Shown: positions 43,843-53,003 of the stretch, piece after piece
Layout of the letters: each line of letters opens with the position of its first letter
Position numbering within the stretch: the first letter of the stretch is position 1
Assembly (NCBI GenBank): GCA_016926875.1
Contig: JAFGNU010000065.1
Coordinates: 1 to 64,000, forward strand
Source of the DNA: Anaerolineae bacterium
Lineage (GTDB): Bacteria > Chloroflexota > Anaerolineae > Aggregatilineales > Aggregatilineaceae
DNA: 64,000 nucleotides
Direction of reading: 5' to 3'
Program-made: the position numbers and the translations under genes
The notes under the pieces: generated by a model
What the model saw: the letters and a program-made list of their open reading frames with translations, nothing else
Told to the model about the DNA's origin: nothing
Databases searched by the model: none

Positions 43843-45372
43843 ATGGAAATCGTGAGTGCCCTGATAGGGCTAGCGATTGGTGTTGGACTGGGCGCTGCCA
43901 GCTTGTACGGGTACCAGGTCATTCGAGGGACCAGCAAACAACGCCAGATCGAAGCAAAAGCTGCTCGTACAACTGAAGAAGCGGAAAGCAAAGCCAGGCA
44001 GACACTCGCCGACGCCAGGGACGAATCACTGCGCATCCAGCAAGAAGCCGAACAAAACGCGAAAAAACGTCGTGCCGAACTGGATCGCGAAAGTGATCGC
44101 CTGCAAAAGCGCCGGGAAGACCTTGACGCGCGCTACGAACGCCTTGAAACCCGCGAACAGAATCTGAACAAACGCCAAAGCAAGCTCGACAAACGCCAGA
44201 ACGAAATCGACTCCATGTATGAAGTGCAGAAAAATGAACTCGAACGGGTGGCCGAACTGACACGTGATGAGGCGCGCGAAGAGCTGCTGCACATGGTCGA
44301 GGCCGAAACACGCCAGGATATGGCCCGCCGTATTCGTGAAGTGGAAGAAGAAGCCAAGCTCGAAGCTGACAGGCGCGCCCGCGACATCATCGCGCTGGCC
44401 ATCCAGCGCATCGCGTCCGAGCACGTCAACGAGATTTCCGTCAGCGTGGTGCCCCTGCCTACCGACGAGATGAAGGGGCGCATCATCGGGCGCAACGGGC
44501 GCAATATCCGCTCGTTCGAACAGGCGACCGGCGTCGATGTGGTAGTCGATGACACCCCCGAAGCCGTGACGATTTCCAGCTTCGACCCGGTACGGCGCGA
44601 AGTCGCCCGGCGCGCCATGGCCAAGCTGGTCCTGGACGGGCGCATCCACCCGGCGCGCATCGAAAAGCTGGTTTCGGACGCGCAAAAAGAAGTAGAGAAC
44701 GTGATCCGCGAAGAAGGCGAACGGGCTGCTTATGAAGCGGGTGTGCCCGGCCTGCACAACGAGATTATCAAACTGCTGGGCCGCCTGAAGTTCCGCACCA
44801 GCTACGGCCAGAACCAGCACGCGCACGCCATCGAAACCGCCCATATCGCAGGCATGATCGCGGCAGAGCTAGGCGCTGACGTAGCCCTGGCCAAGGCAGG
44901 CGGGCTGCTGCACGACATCGGCAAGGCTGTCGATCACGAAGTGGAAGGCACGCACGCGGCCATCGGCGCCGATCTGGCCAAGCGCTACGGTGTGCCCCCC
45001 AAGATTGTGAACTGTATCGCCAGCCACCACCACGAGGTCGAACAGGAATGCGTTGAGGCCACGATTGTCGAGGCTGCCGACGCGATCTCCGGGGCGCGGC
45101 CCGGCGCGCGGCGCGAAAGCCTGGATACTTACATCCGCCGCGTCAAAGCGCTGGAAGACATCGCGCGCGAGTTTGACGGCGTAGACCAGAGCTACGCGCT
45201 CCAGGCCGGGCGCGAGGTGCGCATTATGGTCAAACCGGAAGAAATCGACGACCTGGCATCAATGCGGCTGGCGCGTGACATCTCCAAGCGTATCGAAGAA
45301 ACCATGCAATATCCCGGCCAGATCAAGGTGACGATCATCCGCGAAACGCGCGCGGTAGACTACGCCAAGTAG
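43843..45372 (+). CDS. rny: Ribonuclease Y
   Basis: A 509-residue protein, the usual length; GAGGAGAG precedes the ATG. An N-terminal membrane helix (about 3-22), a long charged coiled coil (about 25-195), a KH domain with [12 protein letters not shown] (near 211) and an HD domain with [12 protein letters not shown] (near 355) give the complete RNase Y layout. It is the membrane-bound endonuclease that starts mRNA decay. Cotranscription with recX is likely. Confidence 0.97.
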   Translation: MEIVSALIGLAIGVGLGAASLYGYQVIRGTSKQRQIEAKAARTTEEAESKARQTLADARDESLRIQQEAEQNAKKRRAELDRESDRLQKRREDLDARYERLETREQNLNKRQSKLDKRQNEIDSMYEVQKNELERVAELTRDEAREELLHMVEAETRQDMARRIREVEEEAKLEADRRARDIIALAIQRIASEHVNEISVSVVPLPTDEMKGRIIGRNGRNIRSFEQATGVDVVVDDTPEAVTISSFDPVRREVARRAMAKLVLDGRIHPARIEKLVSDAQKEVENVIREEGERAAYEAGVPGLHNEIIKLLGRLKFRTSYGQNQHAHAIETAHIAGMIAAELGADVALAKAGGLLHDIGKAVDHEVEGTHAAIGADLAKRYGVPPKIVNCIASHHHEVEQECVEATIVEAADAISGARPGARRESLDTYIRRVKALEDIAREFDGVDQSYALQAGREVRIMVKPEEIDDLASMRLARDISKRIEETMQYPGQIKVTIIRETRAVDYAK

Positions 45373-45409
45373 CCTTATCTCACCGGCTGCCCGGCACACC
45401 ATGTATACA

Positions 45410-45435
45410 AACGGCGGACCCGCAAGTCCGCCGTT
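45410..45435. terminator. Hairpin after rny
   Basis: AACGGCGGA (45410-45418) and TCCGCCGTT (45427-45435) form a perfect nine-base-pair stem. The downstream T content is modest on the plus strand (GTTGTTG). Confidence 0.6.
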
Positions 45436-45502
45436 GTTGCTGGTATCGCTATGTTAGCTCTTACTGAGAGAAACCCGGCCCGGCAGTACTGGCGGTGATC
45501 GC

Positions 45503-45940
45503 TTATGCAGGGGGATAGCCAAGCCACAGGTACAGGTCCCGCGTATTGCGAGCCAGCAGCGGCGGGCCGCACAGGTGCGGGAAGTAGTCCAACTGCTGCG
45601 GAGAACTGACGATAAACCGCGCGGCATCTAGCCCGTCCATCAAGCCAAACTCGCCCTCGCGCATCAGTTCCAGGATCAGGTTCAGCGCAGCCACCGTCCG
45701 CGCCTGCAAGTCTAGAAAAAGTTCTATCCGGTGAAAAGGCCGTTTTTTATGCAATCCCGGCGCGTACAGTTCCAGCGCGGCGCCATCGGTACACACGATC
45801 TCGTACCGTTCACGGGCAACCAGCTTCAGGTCACCGATATACTCGGACCCGGACAATACCCGGCGCACGCCATCACGATCACCATCTGCGAAATGTCCAT
45901 CTTCGGCATGGCTAACCAGTAGCATCATGTCGCGCTGCAT
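45503..45940 (-). CDS. Hypothetical protein
   Basis: A 145-residue soluble protein; the ATG at 45940 follows AAAGGAGACG, a good site. It contains MLLVSHAEDGHFADGDRDGVRRVL, a middle segment with HRIELFLDLQARTVAALNLILELMREG, and a C terminus DYFPHLCGPPLLARNTRDLYLWLGYPP. No family recognised and no membrane segment or signal. It has no partner on its strand. Confidence 0.65.
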   Translation of the reverse strand: MQRDMMLLVSHAEDGHFADGDRDGVRRVLSGSEYIGDLKLVARERYEIVCTDGAALELYAPGLHKKRPFHRIELFLDLQARTVAALNLILELMREGEFGLMDGLDAARFIVSSPQQLDYFPHLCGPPLLARNTRDLYLWLGYPPA

Positions 45941-46446
45941 GGTGTTTCGTCTCCTTTGCCCCACCTTTAGAAGGATCTCGTCACCGTTTGATGCTCACGA
46001 TTTTAGCACTTTTGTTCTATTTGGTCAATTTCCATCGACAAGACATGATACACGGTCTGTGGGCAGACGCCCCCCTATTTTCCGGGGGACTGCCGCCGCC
46101 CAGAGCGCCCACATGTGCGGGTTCGCGCCTGATCCTGCTCACCTGTGGCATGAGCCTGGCGCCCGTCGGTAGCTGCCTGGGTATTGTGCGGGAATAACGT
46201 GGAAAGCGTTATACATGAATCGGAAGGTTTTTTCCCTGGTTTGTCCCAACCACTGTCCAGTAGGCTACCTCAAAAGCGTGAATAGCGGTTTAGTGATTGA
46301 TTAATGTTCCTTAAACGCGCCGCATAAGGACCAGGCCCCAGCGCACAACGTCGGCGCGGCTGCGCTGGATAATCTCACATGCCTGTATATACTTGGTATA
46401 CGCAGAAACAGTGCAAATGTTGCGCCTTGTGCCGAAGGGAGACCCT
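45941..46446. other. Intergenic stretch without a supported gene
   Basis: These 506 bases separate the divergent hypothetical gene and the AIM24 gene. A 69-codon open frame (45988-46197) has one hydrophobic segment but no ribosome-binding site. I see one or two AT-rich promoter-like spots (around 46290-46300) and no clear RNA gene. Confidence 0.5.
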
Positions 46447-47127
46447 ATGCAAGCGGAAATTTTGTATCGCCCGTCCTATTCGATGGCCGTTGTCGACCTC
46501 GCCCCGTATGAAGAAATCCGGGTTGAATCCGGGGCGATGGTCAGCATGACCGAAGGGATGCAGCTTCAGACGCGGGCCGAAGGCGGCCTGCTGCGCAGCC
46601 TGTCGCGCTCGATCCTCGGCGGCGAGAGCTTCTTTTTGAATGTGTTCCAGGCCCCAGACTGGGGCGGTCAGATCAACCTGGCCCCGGCGCTGCCCGGCGA
46701 CATGATGATCCTGGACATGGAACATGATTCGCTGCTGGTCCAGGGCGGCTCCTACGTGGCTTCGTCGATAGATGTTGAGATCGATACCAAGTGGGGCGGC
46801 GCGCAGACGTTTTTTGCTTCCGAAGGGCTGATCATGCTGCGCGCCAGGGGATCGGGGCTGCTGCTGCTGTCCAGCTACGGCGCGATCCACCCCATCGACC
46901 TGGAAGCGGACCAGCGCTACACCGTCGATACCGGGCACCTGGTTTCATTCACCGAAGGCATGGGCTTTCGTGTGCGCAGTGTCGGCGGGGTGCGCTCGAC
47001 GCTGTTCAGCGGTGAAGGGCTGGTCGTGGACCTGACCGGGCCGGGCCGCGTGTATATGCAAACGCGATCCGAAGATGCGTTCCTGTCGTGGCTGGTGCCG
47101 CACATGCCGCAGCGAAACGAAGGTTGA
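46447..47127 (+). CDS. AIM24/TIGR00266 family protein
   Basis: A 226-residue protein; the ATG at 46447 follows CGAAGGGAG. Beta-rich double-psi-like family: ILYRPSYSMAVVDLAPYEEIRVESGAMVSM, GGLLRSLSRSILGGESFF, DVEIDTKWGGAQTFFASEGL, then DTGHLVSFTEGMGFRVRSVGG and the end GRVYMQTRSEDAFLSWLVP. The bacterial members have no firmly assigned function. The yeast namesake acts in mitochondrial inner-membrane organisation. It starts a plus-strand pair with the membrane protein that follows. Confidence 0.9.
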   Translation: MQAEILYRPSYSMAVVDLAPYEEIRVESGAMVSMTEGMQLQTRAEGGLLRSLSRSILGGESFFLNVFQAPDWGGQINLAPALPGDMMILDMEHDSLLVQGGSYVASSIDVEIDTKWGGAQTFFASEGLIMLRARGSGLLLLSSYGAIHPIDLEADQRYTVDTGHLVSFTEGMGFRVRSVGGVRSTLFSGEGLVVDLTGPGRVYMQTRSEDAFLSWLVPHMPQRNEG

Positions 47128-47134
47128 TGCTATC

Positions 47135-48277
47135 GTGCCGGTCAAACCAATCAGCCTCACAGCACCCACAACGTTACAGGATTCCCGTGAAGCACGCGCC
47201 CGCCGCCAGGCGCGGCAGATCGGGCTGCTGGCCCTGATCGGCGCTGGCCTGCTGGTAACGCTGGTGCTGGCCCGCACCGGCTGGGACCCGCTGCGTTTTG
47301 CCGACCTGGGCACGCGCTTTGACGAAGGCGACCCGGACGGCACCACCGGCTACGACGGGCAGTTTTGTTACTACATTGCGCGCTATTGGGGCGGCGCTCT
47401 CGCGCGCATGGACAAATACCCGGCAATGCGCTACTCGCGGATTGTGTACCCGCTGCTGGCGCGCGTGCTGGCGCTGGGCCAACCGGAGATGATCCCCTGG
47501 ATGCTGATCGGCATCAATGTGCTGGCGCACGCTGCCGGAACCGCGCTGATCGCCTATCTACTCGCCCGGATCAACGCGCCGCCCGGTTACAGCCTGCTGT
47601 ACGCGATCTGGATCGGGTCGTTGTTTGCGCTGCGCCTGGACCTGACCGAACCGCTGTGCTTTGCGCTGGCGCTGGGCGCGGTGGCGGCCTACGAACACCA
47701 GCGTGTGATCCCGGCTGCGATCCTGCTGGCGCTCTCGGCGCTGACCAAGGAACTCGGCCTTGTCCTGGCGGGCGGATTGGCATTTTACGCCGCGCTGGGG
47801 CGCAGCCGCTGGCGGGATGCGCTGGTTATCTGGCTGGCGCCGTTGGGGGCTTATATCGGCTGGGTGCTGATCCTGGGATCGTGGCTGGGCGAAACGCCGT
47901 CCGGCTATGGCGCTACCCGGCTGCGCCCGCCGCTGGCCGGGCTGGCTGCCATCGAAGACCCGTTATCGCTGCTGATCGTGGTGCTGTGGGTGGCGCTGCC
48001 GTCGCTGCTGCTGGCGCTGGCAGCGGGCGCTCAGATGGTACGGCTCCGGCGGGTATCCCTGAGCGGGGCGTTGATGCTCGCCACCGGCGGGTTTGTGCTG
48101 GTCATGCCCGATTTTTCGTGGGTGGACCCGGTCGCCATGCTGCGCCTGGGCACGCCGATGCTGTTTGCTGCGCTGCTGTTCCTGGCCGACTGGCGGCCCC
48201 GGCTGCTGCGCGTGGCGCTGTTTTTCTGGGGACCGCTGACGCTGGTCTTTTTCCTGATCCCTAAGCTGGTATGGTGA
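47135..48277 (+). CDS. Polytopic membrane protein, possible GT-C glycosyltransferase
   Basis: A 380-residue protein with about eight or nine hydrophobic segments. I chose the GTG at 47135, with GAAGG 12 bases upstream, seven bases after the AIM24 stop. After the first helix comes a loop with RFDEGDPDGTTGYDGQFCYYIARYWGG. A conserved D..GYDGQ in the first external loop is typical of uncharacterised GT-C-like membrane proteins in actinobacteria and chloroflexi. The donor and acceptor are unknown. Confidence 0.7.
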   Translation: MPVKPISLTAPTTLQDSREARARRQARQIGLLALIGAGLLVTLVLARTGWDPLRFADLGTRFDEGDPDGTTGYDGQFCYYIARYWGGALARMDKYPAMRYSRIVYPLLARVLALGQPEMIPWMLIGINVLAHAAGTALIAYLLARINAPPGYSLLYAIWIGSLFALRLDLTEPLCFALALGAVAAYEHQRVIPAAILLALSALTKELGLVLAGGLAFYAALGRSRWRDALVIWLAPLGAYIGWVLILGSWLGETPSGYGATRLRPPLAGLAAIEDPLSLLIVVLWVALPSLLLALAAGAQMVRLRRVSLSGALMLATGGFVLVMPDFSWVDPVAMLRLGTPMLFAALLFLADWRPRLLRVALFFWGPLTLVFFLIPKLVW

Positions 48278-48279
48278 GG

Positions 48280-48885
48280 TCAGCGCACCTCGACGTGGGC
48301 GAAGATGCGCATGGCGTCTTCTTCATCCTGGACCAGCACCGACGGGTCAAAGCGCAGCGCGACCAGCGCCATCCACAGATCACCGATGGCCCCGGCGGCG
48401 TTCATCATCACTGCCAGCGCGATCCACTGGGCCAGTCCCAGCGGTAAAAACAGCATCAGAAACAGGCCCGCTGCCGAGATAACCACCAGCGGCGCCAGGC
48501 TGACCTGGATAAATTCGCCCCGGCGGAAGTAGGCGCCGTCGGCAGTGGCGAACAGTACCAGCAGCCGCACACCGTAGCGGGGCCGGTGCCCCACACGCCG
48601 GATCGCCAGCCCGTGCAGCCACTCGTGCAGCGGCAGGACCAGCAGCACCAGCGCCATGCCGTATAACGTGGGCAGTTCGCCGGGCAGCGCGTCGATCACC
48701 AGCGGCGCGCCCACCGAATGGTAGGCGATCAACAGGATGATCACCACCACGCCGCTGATTGCCAGCGGGACCAGGGATAGAACGTTCAGCCACAGCAGCC
48801 GCCCGCGTTCGGTCAGCCGCAGGTAGTACACCTGCCGGTAGTTCGCCGGGAGCGCCGTTACAGGATTGGCCGCCTGATTCCACAT
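48280..48885 (-). CDS. DUF3267 membrane zincin
   Basis: A 201-residue protein; CGGAGC precedes the ATG. Four membrane helices surround the motif LHEWLHGLA, a HExxH zinc-binding site, with NAAGAIGDLW in the last helix, probably giving the third ligand Asp. This is the DUF3267 putative zincin peptidase pattern. It could be an intramembrane metalloprotease. It converges with the membrane protein gene at 47135, two bases apart, and starts 12 bases after the nadE stop. Confidence 0.85.
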   Translation of the reverse strand: MWNQAANPVTALPANYRQVYYLRLTERGRLLWLNVLSLVPLAISGVVVIILLIAYHSVGAPLVIDALPGELPTLYGMALVLLVLPLHEWLHGLAIRRVGHRPRYGVRLLVLFATADGAYFRRGEFIQVSLAPLVVISAAGLFLMLFLPLGLAQWIALAVMMNAAGAIGDLWMALVALRFDPSVLVQDEEDAMRIFAHVEVR

Positions 48886-48897
48886 AAAAAGCTCCGA

Positions 48898-49737
48898 TCA
48901 CCCGCCCCAGTCACGCAGGTACAAAAAATCGTGGCCGACGCTGCGATTGCTGAGCTTGGCGACGTTGGGCATAGTCCGCTTGTAGTGATTCAGCCGCACC
49001 TGCTGCCAGATGCGCTCGACAAATGCCCGGTCGAAGCCTTCCGCGACCGCTTCTTCAACCGTATAGCGCTCGTCCACCAGCAGGAACAGCAGTTGATCGG
49101 CCACGTCGTAGCTAAACCCCAACTCGTCCTCGTCCGTTTGCCCGATCCACAGGTCCGCCGAAGGGGGCTTGTCGATGATCTGCGAGGGCACCCCCAGCGC
49201 CCGCGCTAACTGGCGCACCTGGGCTTTGTACAGGTCGGTGATCGGCTGGACGGCAGCGGCGTTGTCGCCGTAGATAGTGGTGTAGCCAAGCAGCGTTTCG
49301 GTTTTGTTGCTGGTCCCGATCACCAGCCCGTTGAAAGCCGCCGACTGGTCATACAGCACCACCATGCGCGTCCGGGCCATGATATTGCCCTGCCGCAGCC
49401 GCGACATGTCCGGGAAACGCGCCAACAATGGGTCAACCATCGGCGTGATCTCGACCGTGTCACAGCGAATGCCGAGCGCATCGACTACGGCCTGCGCGTC
49501 GGCTAGGCTGTCCGGCGATGACGTTTTGTACGGCATCCGGATACCCAGCACGTTGTCCGGGCCGAGCGCTTCTGCTACCAGAAACGCCGAAAGCGCCGAG
49601 TCGATCCCGCCGCTCAACGCGATCACGGCGCGTTCAAAGCCGATCTTGGTCACTGCATCGCGCAAAAACAGCATCAGGATTTTGTGCGCCAGGCCGGTAT
49701 TGATTTGCAGCCGGGGCAGAATGTGCGTGACAGACAT
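48898..49737 (-). CDS. nadE: NAD+ synthase (ammonia-type)
   Basis: A 279-residue protein; the ATG at 49737 follows AGGATAAGC. The PP-loop SGGIDSALSAFL binds ATP pyrophosphate, followed by GTSNKTETLLGYTTIYGDNAAAVQPI and PSADLWIGQTDEDELGF. It has no N-terminal glutaminase domain, so free ammonia or a separate amidase would supply nitrogen. It makes NAD+ from nicotinate adenine dinucleotide. Confidence 0.95.
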   Translation of the reverse strand: MSVTHILPRLQINTGLAHKILMLFLRDAVTKIGFERAVIALSGGIDSALSAFLVAEALGPDNVLGIRMPYKTSSPDSLADAQAVVDALGIRCDTVEITPMVDPLLARFPDMSRLRQGNIMARTRMVVLYDQSAAFNGLVIGTSNKTETLLGYTTIYGDNAAAVQPITDLYKAQVRQLARALGVPSQIIDKPPSADLWIGQTDEDELGFSYDVADQLLFLLVDERYTVEEAVAEGFDRAFVERIWQQVRLNHYKRTMPNVAKLSNRSVGHDFLYLRDWGG

Positions 49738-49756
49738 TTTGCTTATCCTCACAACG

Positions 49757-49780
49757 CAAAAGGGGAGCGTATCGCTCCCC
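49757..49780 (-). terminator. Terminator of the heat-shock operon
   Basis: On the minus strand GGGGAGCG (49780-49773) pairs with CGCTCCCC (49769-49762), followed by TTTTG. It separates hspR from nadE. Confidence 0.85.
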
Positions 49781-49819
49781 ACAGTGTAACACACGATCAG
49801 GCGATGTGTCGGCGGCGTG

Positions 49820-50140
49820 CTACGATTGCTCGTCCTCGAACGCGTCCAGTTTGCGCCGGAGCGTACCGATCTGAAACTGAAGCGTTTCGATCTGCTCGGT
49901 CATGTGCAAAATGACCTCGACCCCTGCCAGGTTAACGCCGAGTTCTTGTGTCAGGCGGCTGATCTTGCGCAGCCGCTCGACTTCAACCTGAGAATACAGG
50001 CGGATGTTGCCCTCGCTGCGCCGGGGCACCACCAGCCCGATCTGCTCGTAATTGCGCAGGGTTTGCGGGTGCAGATCGACCATCCGCGCCACCACGCCAA
50101 TCGTATAACATGGTTCGTCCGGGGGGATCGCTTCATGCAT
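49820..50140 (-). CDS. hspR: Heat-shock repressor HspR (MerR family)
   Basis: A 106-residue protein; the ATG at 50140 follows CGGAAGG. The MerR winged helix reads YTIGVVARMVDLHPQTLRNYEQIGLVVPRRSEGNIRLYS, as in HspR, and a C-terminal coiled coil contains LQFQIGTLRRKLDAFE. HspR represses chaperone operons and in known cases works with DnaK. It is the last gene of cbpA-htrA-hspR, so the operon is probably autoregulated. Confidence 0.9.
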   Translation of the reverse strand: MHEAIPPDEPCYTIGVVARMVDLHPQTLRNYEQIGLVVPRRSEGNIRLYSQVEVERLRKISRLTQELGVNLAGVEVILHMTEQIETLQFQIGTLRRKLDAFEDEQS

Positions 50141-50159
50141 AACAGCCTTCCGCACTTAC

Positions 50160-51494
50160 TCAGGGACGCACGCCCAGTTCGACATCCAGATCGAGCGTTT
50201 GACCGTCCCGTAGAATCGTTAACACTACCGTATCATCCGGCGATGTATTCTCTACCAGGTAGGCGACCAGGTCGTCAATGTCACGCACCATGTTGCCGTT
50301 GATGGCAACCACAATATCACCATCCACCGGTATATCAATCCCGCGCACCCGCTGGAGCACGGTGCCGCCCTGCAAGCCTGCCCGCGCCGCCGGTGAATCC
50401 CGGATCACGTCGCTGATCAGCACGCCGTTGCGCACCGGCAGGTCGAGTTCTTCGGCCAGCACTGCCATGCTCAGCCCTTGATCGGACGCCGAGATCGACG
50501 TGATGCCCAGCCAGGGATATTCAGCTTCGCCCTTTTCGATCAACTGCGGAATCACACGCTTCATCGTATTGACCGGCACCGCAAACGCCACGCCCTGGAA
50601 CCCGCCGTTCTCGGTCCGGATCGCGGTGTTAATACCGATCACCTCGCCATACGAGTTCAACAGCGGCCCACCGGAATTGCCGGGATTCACCGCCGCGTCC
50701 ACCTGGATGATCGACGGGTTGCTGTACCCGGCATAGGCCGGATCAAGCAGTTGGGCCGACGGCAGCGAGCGCCCTAACGCGCTGACAATACCCACCGTCA
50801 TGCTGCCTTCCAACCCAAACGGGTTGCCGATAGCAACCACGCGCTGCCCAACCACCAGCCCGTTGCTGTCGCCCAGCGTCACCGGGGACAGCGGCGCGCC
50901 CGACGGGTTGATACGGATCACGGCCAGATCACTGTAATCGTCGATACCGATGATCTCGGCGCTTGCCACATACCCATCGTAGAACGTGACCATGATCTCT
51001 TCGGCATCACGCACAACATGCGCGTTCGTGGCGATATGTCCCTGTGTGTCCAGCACAAAACCCGATCCGCTGCTGTCAAAAATATCGATATTGCTGTACG
51101 CACCGGAAACAACCTCGATATTGACCACCGACGGGTTCACCCGCTCGTAGATATTGGTCAGCAGCGTGTATTCTGCGTCGGCCTCGATTATTACCTCATC
51201 CGGGATCGGTGTTGCCGTTACGATCTGCGCCGGGGCGGGCTGTGTCCAGGTACTGGGCCGGTAGTTGGCGTTGACCAGGTCCGCTTCCGATAGTTCCTGC
51301 GGCGCATAAGGGTTATAGACGTCTTCCTTTTCAGGCCACAGGAGATAGCCAACCGTGGTTAGAATCAATGCCGTGATCAACACCAACGTTACCGCCGCCA
51401 TTGCCGCCCCGATCAACAACCCTGTCAGGTGCTTACCCTCTTCGCGCTCCGGTTCGGGTGTCAGGTCGGGTATATTCCAGTTCATGTTATCCAT
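50160..51494 (-). CDS. htrA: HtrA/DegP-type serine protease
   Basis: A 444-residue protein; GTTGAGGTG precedes the ATG. A cytoplasmic start of about 24 residues, one helix (about 25-52), an acidic/Pro linker, then a trypsin-like domain. The triad is complete: TNAHVV (His near 157), DYSDLAVI (Asp near 187) and NPGNSGGPLL (Ser near 272). One PDZ domain follows (about 345-440; GLQGGTVLQRVRGIDIPVDGDIVVAINGN-type region). It degrades or refolds damaged envelope proteins. Confidence 0.95.
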   Translation of the reverse strand: MDNMNWNIPDLTPEPEREEGKHLTGLLIGAAMAAVTLVLITALILTTVGYLLWPEKEDVYNPYAPQELSEADLVNANYRPSTWTQPAPAQIVTATPIPDEVIIEADAEYTLLTNIYERVNPSVVNIEVVSGAYSNIDIFDSSGSGFVLDTQGHIATNAHVVRDAEEIMVTFYDGYVASAEIIGIDDYSDLAVIRINPSGAPLSPVTLGDSNGLVVGQRVVAIGNPFGLEGSMTVGIVSALGRSLPSAQLLDPAYAGYSNPSIIQVDAAVNPGNSGGPLLNSYGEVIGINTAIRTENGGFQGVAFAVPVNTMKRVIPQLIEKGEAEYPWLGITSISASDQGLSMAVLAEELDLPVRNGVLISDVIRDSPAARAGLQGGTVLQRVRGIDIPVDGDIVVAINGNMVRDIDDLVAYLVENTSPDDTVVLTILRDGQTLDLDVELGVRP

Positions 51495-51590
51495 CTACAC
51501 CATCACCTCAACTCATCATTCATCCGTGAACACCGCGCATGTTTGCCCGGTATTTGAACAAGTCGGCTGCCCATTGCTGCGGCTCGACTA

Positions 51591-52520
51591 CTATCGCAGC
51601 GCGCTCAGCTCTTCAAACAACTCGCGTTCATGGGGCGAGAGGTTGGTCGGCACCTGGACCAGGATATGCGCGTACAGGTCGCCGTAGACACCGTGCTGTT
51701 GAAGCCGGGGCATGCCTTTGCCCCGCAGCCGGACCGTCTGGCCGGACTGGGTGCCGGGCCGGATTTGCAACGATACATCGCCTTCCAGCGTCGGCACGCG
51801 CAGGGTACCGCCCAACACTGCCGTATACAGCGGGACCTTTAGCTCCAGGTGCAGATCGTCGCCATCCCGGTCAAATACCGGATGATCAAGCACTTTCACG
51901 ATCACATACAGGTTGCCGGGCTGACCGCCTGCATATCCACGTTCACCCTGCCCGCGCAGCCGAACGCGTGTACCGGTCTGAGCACCCGCCGGAATCTTGA
52001 CTTTGAGCTGGCGCTGCCCGATCTGCACGGTGCGAGTAGTGCTGTGATAGGCATCTTCGAGCGTGATCTGCGCGACTACCTCCAGGTCATGGCCTGCCAT
52101 CGACTGGCTGGACCATCGCCGCTGCCCTGAACGGGGCGCGCCACCAGCGCCGCCGAAAATATGGCGGAAAAACTCTGAGAACACGTCACCCGCTCCCATA
52201 TCGGGTTCTGCGTACTCCACGCGGAAACCGCCGGGCTGGCCGCCCATCCACTGGGACCAATCGAAGCCGCCGGGCTGGCCGCCCATCCGCTGCCACTGCT
52301 GGTAGCTCTGGCCCAACTGGTCGTACTTCTTGCGCTTTTCCTTGTCGCCCAGGACCTCATACGCCTCGTTGATTTCCTTGAACTTCTCTTCGGCAGCTTT
52401 ATCGCCCGGATTCACGTCGGGGTGATACTGGCGTGCCAGGCGGCGGAAAGCCCGCTGAATCTCCTTGTCAGAGGCGTCACGATCCACGCCAAGGACTTTG
52501 TAGTAGTCACGATATTCCAT
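51591..52520 (-). CDS. cbpA: CbpA/DnaJ class B co-chaperone
   Basis: A 309-residue protein. I chose the ATG at 52520 (MEYRDYYKVLGVDRDA...), the usual family start; a GTG four codons upstream is possible. J domain with HPD in RQYHPDVNPGDKAAEEKFKEINEAYEVL, a Gly/Trp-rich region (QRMGGQPGG...WMGGQPGG repeats) and the two C-terminal beta domains. The CxxCxGxG zinc finger is missing, which sets it apart from DnaJ. It is first in the cbpA-htrA-hspR operon. Confidence 0.93.
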   Translation of the reverse strand: MEYRDYYKVLGVDRDASDKEIQRAFRRLARQYHPDVNPGDKAAEEKFKEINEAYEVLGDKEKRKKYDQLGQSYQQWQRMGGQPGGFDWSQWMGGQPGGFRVEYAEPDMGAGDVFSEFFRHIFGGAGGAPRSGQRRWSSQSMAGHDLEVVAQITLEDAYHSTTRTVQIGQRQLKVKIPAGAQTGTRVRLRGQGERGYAGGQPGNLYVIVKVLDHPVFDRDGDDLHLELKVPLYTAVLGGTLRVPTLEGDVSLQIRPGTQSGQTVRLRGKGMPRLQQHGVYGDLYAHILVQVPTNLSPHERELFEELSALR

Positions 52521-52632
52521 GTTCCAACTCACACCCCATGCTTAGAATTTACTACCCAAATCTGAGTAATTCATTAGCCAATCGTAAATAAAGTACAGTG
52601 AACCTGCAAAAAATGTGCAATCCGGTACCTGA

Positions 52633-52661
52633 ATAGTAGAGTTTAAGCCTGTGCTTGTCAA
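52633..52661 (-). promoter_or_regulatory. Promoter of the cbpA-htrA-hspR operon
   Basis: On the minus strand TTGACA (52661-52656), a 17-base spacer and TACTAT (52638-52633). An imperfect inverted repeat spanning the -10 box (52628-52647, CTTAAAC...TTCAGG) only loosely resembles the HAIR consensus CTTGAGT-N7-ACTCAAG. A second inverted repeat, AATTTACT...AGTAATT (52546-52571), lies in the leader. Confidence 0.7.
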
Positions 52662-52708
52662 CCTTGTTGAGCGCTTTCTTAGAAATTATTTACGCGGGCC
52701 GATTCACC

Positions 52709-52737
52709 TTGACACCTACCCTGCCCCTCAGTACAAT
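52709..52737 (+). promoter_or_regulatory. Promoter of the ABC-F gene
   Basis: TTGACA (52709-52714), a 17-base spacer and TACAAT (52732-52737). It lies 260 bases before the ABC-F start codon, so the transcript has a long leader. Confidence 0.78.
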
Positions 52738-52807
52738 GTGAGCGTCGGGGCGGGATCGCATCTGCGCCCACTCCGTCTACCGCCGGCAAAGTGAAAGGGT
52801 TCCTTGC

Positions 52808-52834
52808 ATGACGCGCACAGAGGTCAATCACTAG
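52808..52834 (+). CDS. Candidate 8-codon leader peptide (MTRTEVNH) of the ABC-F gene
   Basis: The ATG at 52808 follows GAAAGGG with an eight-base spacing, and the frame closes at a TAG at 52832-52834. It lies about 65 bases after the predicted transcription start and is followed at once by a small hairpin AGTCC/GGACT (from 52833). Known ABC-F and erm genes are often controlled by ribosome stalling on such peptides. That this one stalls is inference. Confidence 0.5.
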   Translation: MTRTEVNH

Positions 52835-52918
52835 TCCTTTTCCGGGACTGCTTGTGCTGACCTGTCTGTCGCATCTGTGGCTGACAACATCGCTTCCTGC
52901 CAGTTGATCGAACGACTC

Positions 52919-52955
52919 CCGCCGCACGGGCATCTCCCGGCGGCGTTGTTATTGT
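52919..52955 (+). terminator. Terminator-like hairpin in the ABC-F leader
   Basis: CCGCCG (52919-52924) pairs with CGGCGG (52938-52943), followed by a T-rich TTGTTATTGTC. A second CCGCCGG at 52780-52786 could pair with the same 3' arm and prevent the terminator from forming. Confidence 0.55.
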
Positions 52956-53003
52956 CTATTGACTCGTGTTGTCCAGCCAATCGCACACGAAAGGAACCCG
53001 TCT

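Noticed and set aside
45988-46197. 69-codon frame with a hydrophobic start
   Set aside because: No ribosome-binding site, no neighbour on the strand with coupled spacing, and the second half is Cys/Pro-rich noise.
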